64,000 nt of DNA from Dermatemys mawii (taxonomy: Eukaryota; Chordata; Testudines; Dermatemydidae): assembly GCA_007922305.1 (NCBI GenBank), contig ML677326.1:58910961-58974960 (forward strand), given 5' to 3'. Positions 59,986 to 64,000 of the stretch are shown here, in pieces; position 1 is the first letter of the stretch, and each line of letters opens with the position of its first letter. A model generated the notes under the pieces. It was not told where the DNA came from. It saw only the letters and a list, made by a program, of their open reading frames with translations, and searched no databases. Both the position numbers and the translations under genes were made by a program.

Positions 59986-61375
59986 AGATGTAAAACCACA
60001 GCTCACATGCTTAATGATAAACATATCTTTAAGTCCTCTGATGAATCAGGGCAAAATGTAGAGTATTTCTTTTATTACCTTGCCATAATAACAACAGCAG
60101 CTTTAGTTTATATACAAAGAAGGTTTGTTTGTTTAATTTACTTGGTTGATCTGGTTTGTGTTTTGCTGGACTTGTTTCTGTTTTGTTTTTGTTTTTATTT
60201 TTGCAGGGTTTATCTGTTTTTTGTTATTGTCAAATATGATTGTAATTATACATAAAATCTAAACAGATACTAGCCTTGAAAAAGGGAGGCTCTGCTTCTT
60301 TTCAGATGGCAGCACATGCAGAATACAGAACCTAACTATGCTAGTGAGTTAACCATATAAAACAGATGTTTCTCTCATAAATAATTTATTCTCAGTGACT
60401 TTTTAATTTCAGAACAATAAAGAAGTAAGACAGAACCCCCTCAGGACATGTTCTATACATTAAATATACTTTCCTTCTGTCGTATCCACGGAATTTAAAT
60501 TCTGCTTTTGAATCAATATGAAGAGTTATTGAGCCTGGGAGTAAGCACTGTGCTTGCTATTTTTTGCGGGCTTGGTCCCATAATTAATTACTCCTCTCCA
60601 CCCCTCCCCCCCAAAAAAACACTTACCTGGTCAAATTCATTAAGAGCCAAAGTGAAGCACACACACTCACCACACAGGCGAGGTGAGATGGACCAAGACA
60701 GATCTAGTATTCTTCATAGGAGGGACTCCAACCCCATTCCATGGCAGAATGTATTATATTATATATCTTTTTCTATTTATTTTCTCAGTTTTGCCCCACA
60801 TTCTGATCACACTGGGTATCAGTGCCTTGAGGATAGACTCACCTCCTCCCTCAGTCAGTGCCTGCTCCTTCTCCCCTCACATACAGAAGAGACACTGCTG
60901 TACTGCTACTCATTGAGTTTGCCCTTTGATTCAGCTTCCCCTGCATTGTTTATGCCTACTGGAAGTACAGGGGGAAGACGTCACTTTTGCTACCTGCTCA
61001 ACAATTATCAGGTGACCAATAGTTGGGGTATGTGGTAAATACTTTAGCACACATAGTCTTCTGTTGGAGAGGAAAGCACTGAAAATCACTAGCATTGGGC
61101 CTGCCACAGCACCTCAATGGACTCCCAGTATTTTAAGTACTGTGCTGATTTGGGGGTATTATTTACACATTAGCGAGTGGTTTGTAAAAGCATTGCTCAG
61201 CTTACATATCAAAAGATGAAATTTTCCCAACTGCCAGCCCTGCAGATTTAAACTGGAATCTAAAAATGAAACTGTGCTTTCCACACCCTGTCTAATCCAT
61301 CTCTGTGTTTTCCTATTACACTCATCACCAGGGTGTTGTTACCAGTAATAAAAACTTTGCAATCAAAGTTTGGCA

Positions 61376-62277
61376 CAGGGGTGGGAAAACTACACCCCAC
61401 AGGCCACATCTGGCCCATGGGCCCTTCCTGACCAGCCCCCGAGCTCGCTGGGGAGGCTCCCCCCAGTCTCCGACTCATCCAACCCCCCCGTGCTCCTTGT
61501 CCCCTGACTGCCCCCTTCAGAGATCCCTCCACCTCCCAAGACCCCACCCCCATCTAAACCCCCTGCTCCTTGTTCCCTTACCGCTCCCTCCAGAGACCCC
61601 CGCCCCTAACCACCTCCCCGGGACCCTAGCCCCTATCCAACCCCTCCCTGTCCCCTGACTGTCCGGATCCCTCCCCCGCTGTCCCTCCGCAGCCTCAGTG
61701 CACCATGCAGGCAGTGCCCTAGGGGACAGGGCCACGTGGCTACATGTCTGGATCCAGCCGCTGCTGTGAGCAGTGTGGTAAGGGGCTGGCTGGAGCTGGT
61801 TGGTTGGGGCAGAGAGACCCGGGGGCACTCAGGCGACAGGGATCCGGGTGTGGTTGGTTGGGACGGAGGTTCTGGGTCGGAGGAGGTTGGATGGGGCATG
61901 GGAGTCCTGGGGCTCTGTAAGGGAACGGGGGTGTGGATAGGGATCCGGACAGTCAGGGGACAGGGAGGGGTTGGATAGGGGCTGGGGTCCCGGAGGGGGG
62001 GTGGTTAGGGGCGGGGGTCTCTGGAGGGAGCGGTAAGGGAACAAGGAGCAGGGGGTTTAGATGGGGGTGGGGTCTTGGGGGGTGGAGGTGTCTCTGGAGG
62101 GGGCAGTCAGGGGACAAGGAGCACGGGGGGGTTGGATGAGTCAGGGATGGGATGTGGGAGGGGGTCAGACAGGGTGCAGAGCCAGGCTGTTTGGGGAGGC
62201 ACAGCCTTCCCTACCCGGTCATCCATACAATTTTGAACCCCAATGTTGCCCTCGGGTCAAAAAGTTTGCCCACCCCG
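61376..62277. mobile_element. hAT element, TGGGCAAACT family, copy 4, with long inverted repeat
   Basis: CAGGGGTGGGAAAAC at the left and GTTTGCCCACCCCG at the right. The 8-bp duplication is GTTTGGCA (61368-61375) / GTTTAGCA (62278-62285), 7 of 8. Inside, 61472-61672 and 61939-62142 are inverted copies of each other over about 200 bp with a 266-bp spacer. The left arm matches the C-rich interior of the 48865 copy, so the right arm looks like an inverted duplication added to it. The open frames on both strands encode the same glycine/arginine-rich peptide twice, as the duplication predicts, and are not genes. Confidence 0.9.
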
Positions 62278-63570
62278 GTTTAGCACTTAATTTGGTAGAT
62301 ACTTCCCAAGCCATTCCCATCCCACCTCATTCTTCCACAGCTGGGTTGTATCTGCTGTGCTAACAGGAACAAAAATCTGTTTGTCATAAGTAAGCAGCTA
62401 TAACATGTATATTTAGTAGGAAGATACATTTTTGCAGTCATATTTTGGTACATAACCTCATTTACAAGGCAAAAATAATTTATGGGACAACTTGTCTAAC
62501 ACATATCTAACAATCATGTCAAATATTCTTTTAAACTGGTGCAACCATATTTCACTTAAGGAGGTACTTTCAAATGTCAGATTAATCAACACACTGTATA
62601 TATTGTGATGTCATCCTTATTAACATTATTAAAAGGTTTTTCCAGGTCTTCCTGTTCTGGTTTGTGCCAGAAAAAATAGTGCTTAACAATTTACTCTAAA
62701 CACTTCATAATTCATTGCTTACATTCAACAAATCAATGCAGTGTAACTCCACAGAGTATATCTGCAACTGCAGTTCAGGATTCGTGGTTCCTCAGGAAAT
62801 CCTAAGGAGACAAGTATTTGGAACTGAAAATGTGACTATTTGTTGAGTCATCAAATGGAAAATCAAAAGGGCAGGACTTCTCTACCAGTGCAATGATAAA
62901 AATTTTAATAAAATTGGGGAGAAAGATACCCTGAACTAACATGAGTTCGGTCTGTGTATTAATTTCCAAAATCATGATCTTCCTTAGAGAAAGGAAAAAT
63001 TAGAAATAAATCACATGCTCTGCACAATACAACTAATTTTAATATTTATTTTGACTAGTCCCTTGTAAAATAATATAGCAGTAGTCCAGCATCAATAAGG
63101 TATCAAGGTTCTTCCATGGTATCTCTGTGGTACTATCCAGGGTTAATATTACAAAACCAAAGAGGGCTTACAGTCATTCCGTCTCAAGCAATGAGCTCAT
63201 CAGCTCTCACAAGGTAAGCAGAATGTGACCTGGTTATACTGGCATGCTTCCAAAGAATACCTGGGTGTTGCAATAAGAAATGTTAATAATTCATTAGATG
63301 ACAATTTTCTCTGAATAAATTTTAAGTCAATCATGTTGCATGCTCTGTAACTGAGTTTAATACCTTTCAGATGAGCTGTAGACCTAAGAATTTAACCCAC
63401 TTGTGTTCCTTGAAAATCCCATGTCACTTTGCACAAGTATAGGATTACTAACCCTAGCCTACTGTCTAAATTCCACTTTGAGCAGTCACACTGCATGAAA
63501 ACTTCCTGTTTTATAGCATCCTGTGCATTCCTGTGATGAATGAAATTATTCTTCCTATATACACAATACT

Positions 63571-63672
63571 TCACATATATGTCTCTTTCTTTCCAAGGAT
63601 CTCAAGGTGTTTTACAAACTTTAATGAGGTAAGTATATTCCATTTTACAGAAAGGGAGACACGGAGATTTAG
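63571..63672 (+). repeat. MIR-like SINE scrap
   Basis: 'aaggatctcaaggtgtttta', 'aactttaatgaggtaagtat', 'cattttacagaaagggagac', 'acggagattt' follows the MIR/CORE-SINE order. Short and diverged. Confidence 0.5.
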
Positions 63673-63849
63673 AAGTACATTTTTATTTCAAGCCTGCATT
63701 TAGGCTTCTAAGTGCCTAAGTCACTTCTGAAAATGGTATTTAGGTGCTTTAGAAAGTTTTACCTAGGGTACTTAAATATAATGTAACAAAGGACTTATTC
63801 AAAATGCATAAAGATTTAAACCAGAGTAATGATAGAGACTGAACATACA

Positions 63850-64000
63850 GGAAAAATTGTCTGACAATCTGATTTCCAATTCAGCTCTGGAAGAGTCTCC
63901 TAGTCTAACCTTCTGCCAAGATGCAGGATAAGTTATATCTAAACCAGGCAGATGGCTAACCAGCCTCCTTTTGAAAGTTTCCAGTGAAGGAGCTTCCACA
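63850..64000 (-). mobile_element. CR1 LINE fragment running off the window
   Basis: Minus-strand translation gives EAPSLETFKRRLVSHLPGLD, the CR1 ORF2 C terminus, then 'ttaggagactcttccagagc' in place of the usual 3' end. The 5' part lies beyond 64000. Confidence 0.8.

Noticed and set aside
60508..61038. 176-codon plus-strand open frame
   Set aside because: No domain or family I recognise, low-complexity stretches, no splice or promoter context. Probably chance.

Overview
This is a vertebrate nuclear window with one recognisable protein-coding gene: carboxypeptidase E (CPE), on the minus strand. Exons 2 to 9 lie between 34367 and 14104. All visible splice sites are canonical GT/AG, and the reading phases join without a break. 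Exon 1 (signal peptide, propeptide, start of the enzyme) is not here, so intron 1 runs from 34368 past the right edge (more than 29.6 kb). The visible coding exons total 1124 nt. A 476-residue precursor, the length I know for mammalian CPE, needs 307 nt more, ending one base into a Gly codon, which is the phase exon 2 requires.

The repeats point to a turtle. There are many CR1 LINEs of several ages and both orientations, L2-type LINE tails, a MIR, a 5S-rRNA-derived SINE, hAT elements with 8-bp target duplications, pogo/mariner-like elements with TA duplications, and many short fold-back elements. Introns are AT-rich. The GC-rich islands at about 26.0, 28.8, 36.2, 47.2, 49.3 and 61.8 kb all fall inside transposons, not promoters. 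The turtle assignment is inference from repeat style.

Layout: 1-11.5 kb is sequence downstream of CPE, with two copies of a short TIR element, a CR1, a possible LTR and long unassigned stretches. 11.5-14.1 kb is the probable CPE 3'UTR, with two candidate poly(A) signals. 14.1-34.4 kb holds CPE exons 9 to 2 and their introns. 34.4-64 kb is the 3' part of intron 1 and is packed with mobile elements: two solo LTRs (one carrying a nested mariner-like element), three hAT copies including one with a 200-bp inverted repeat, four CR1s, an inverted pair of L2 fragments, a Penelope-like tail with a decayed hammerhead-like core, and several TIR elements.

The encoded enzyme is a secretory-granule zinc carboxypeptidase that trims C-terminal Lys/Arg from peptide-hormone intermediates. 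All catalytic residues that should lie in exons 2-9 are present. I found no tRNA gene, no CRISPR array and no second gene. The most interesting material is in the repeats.
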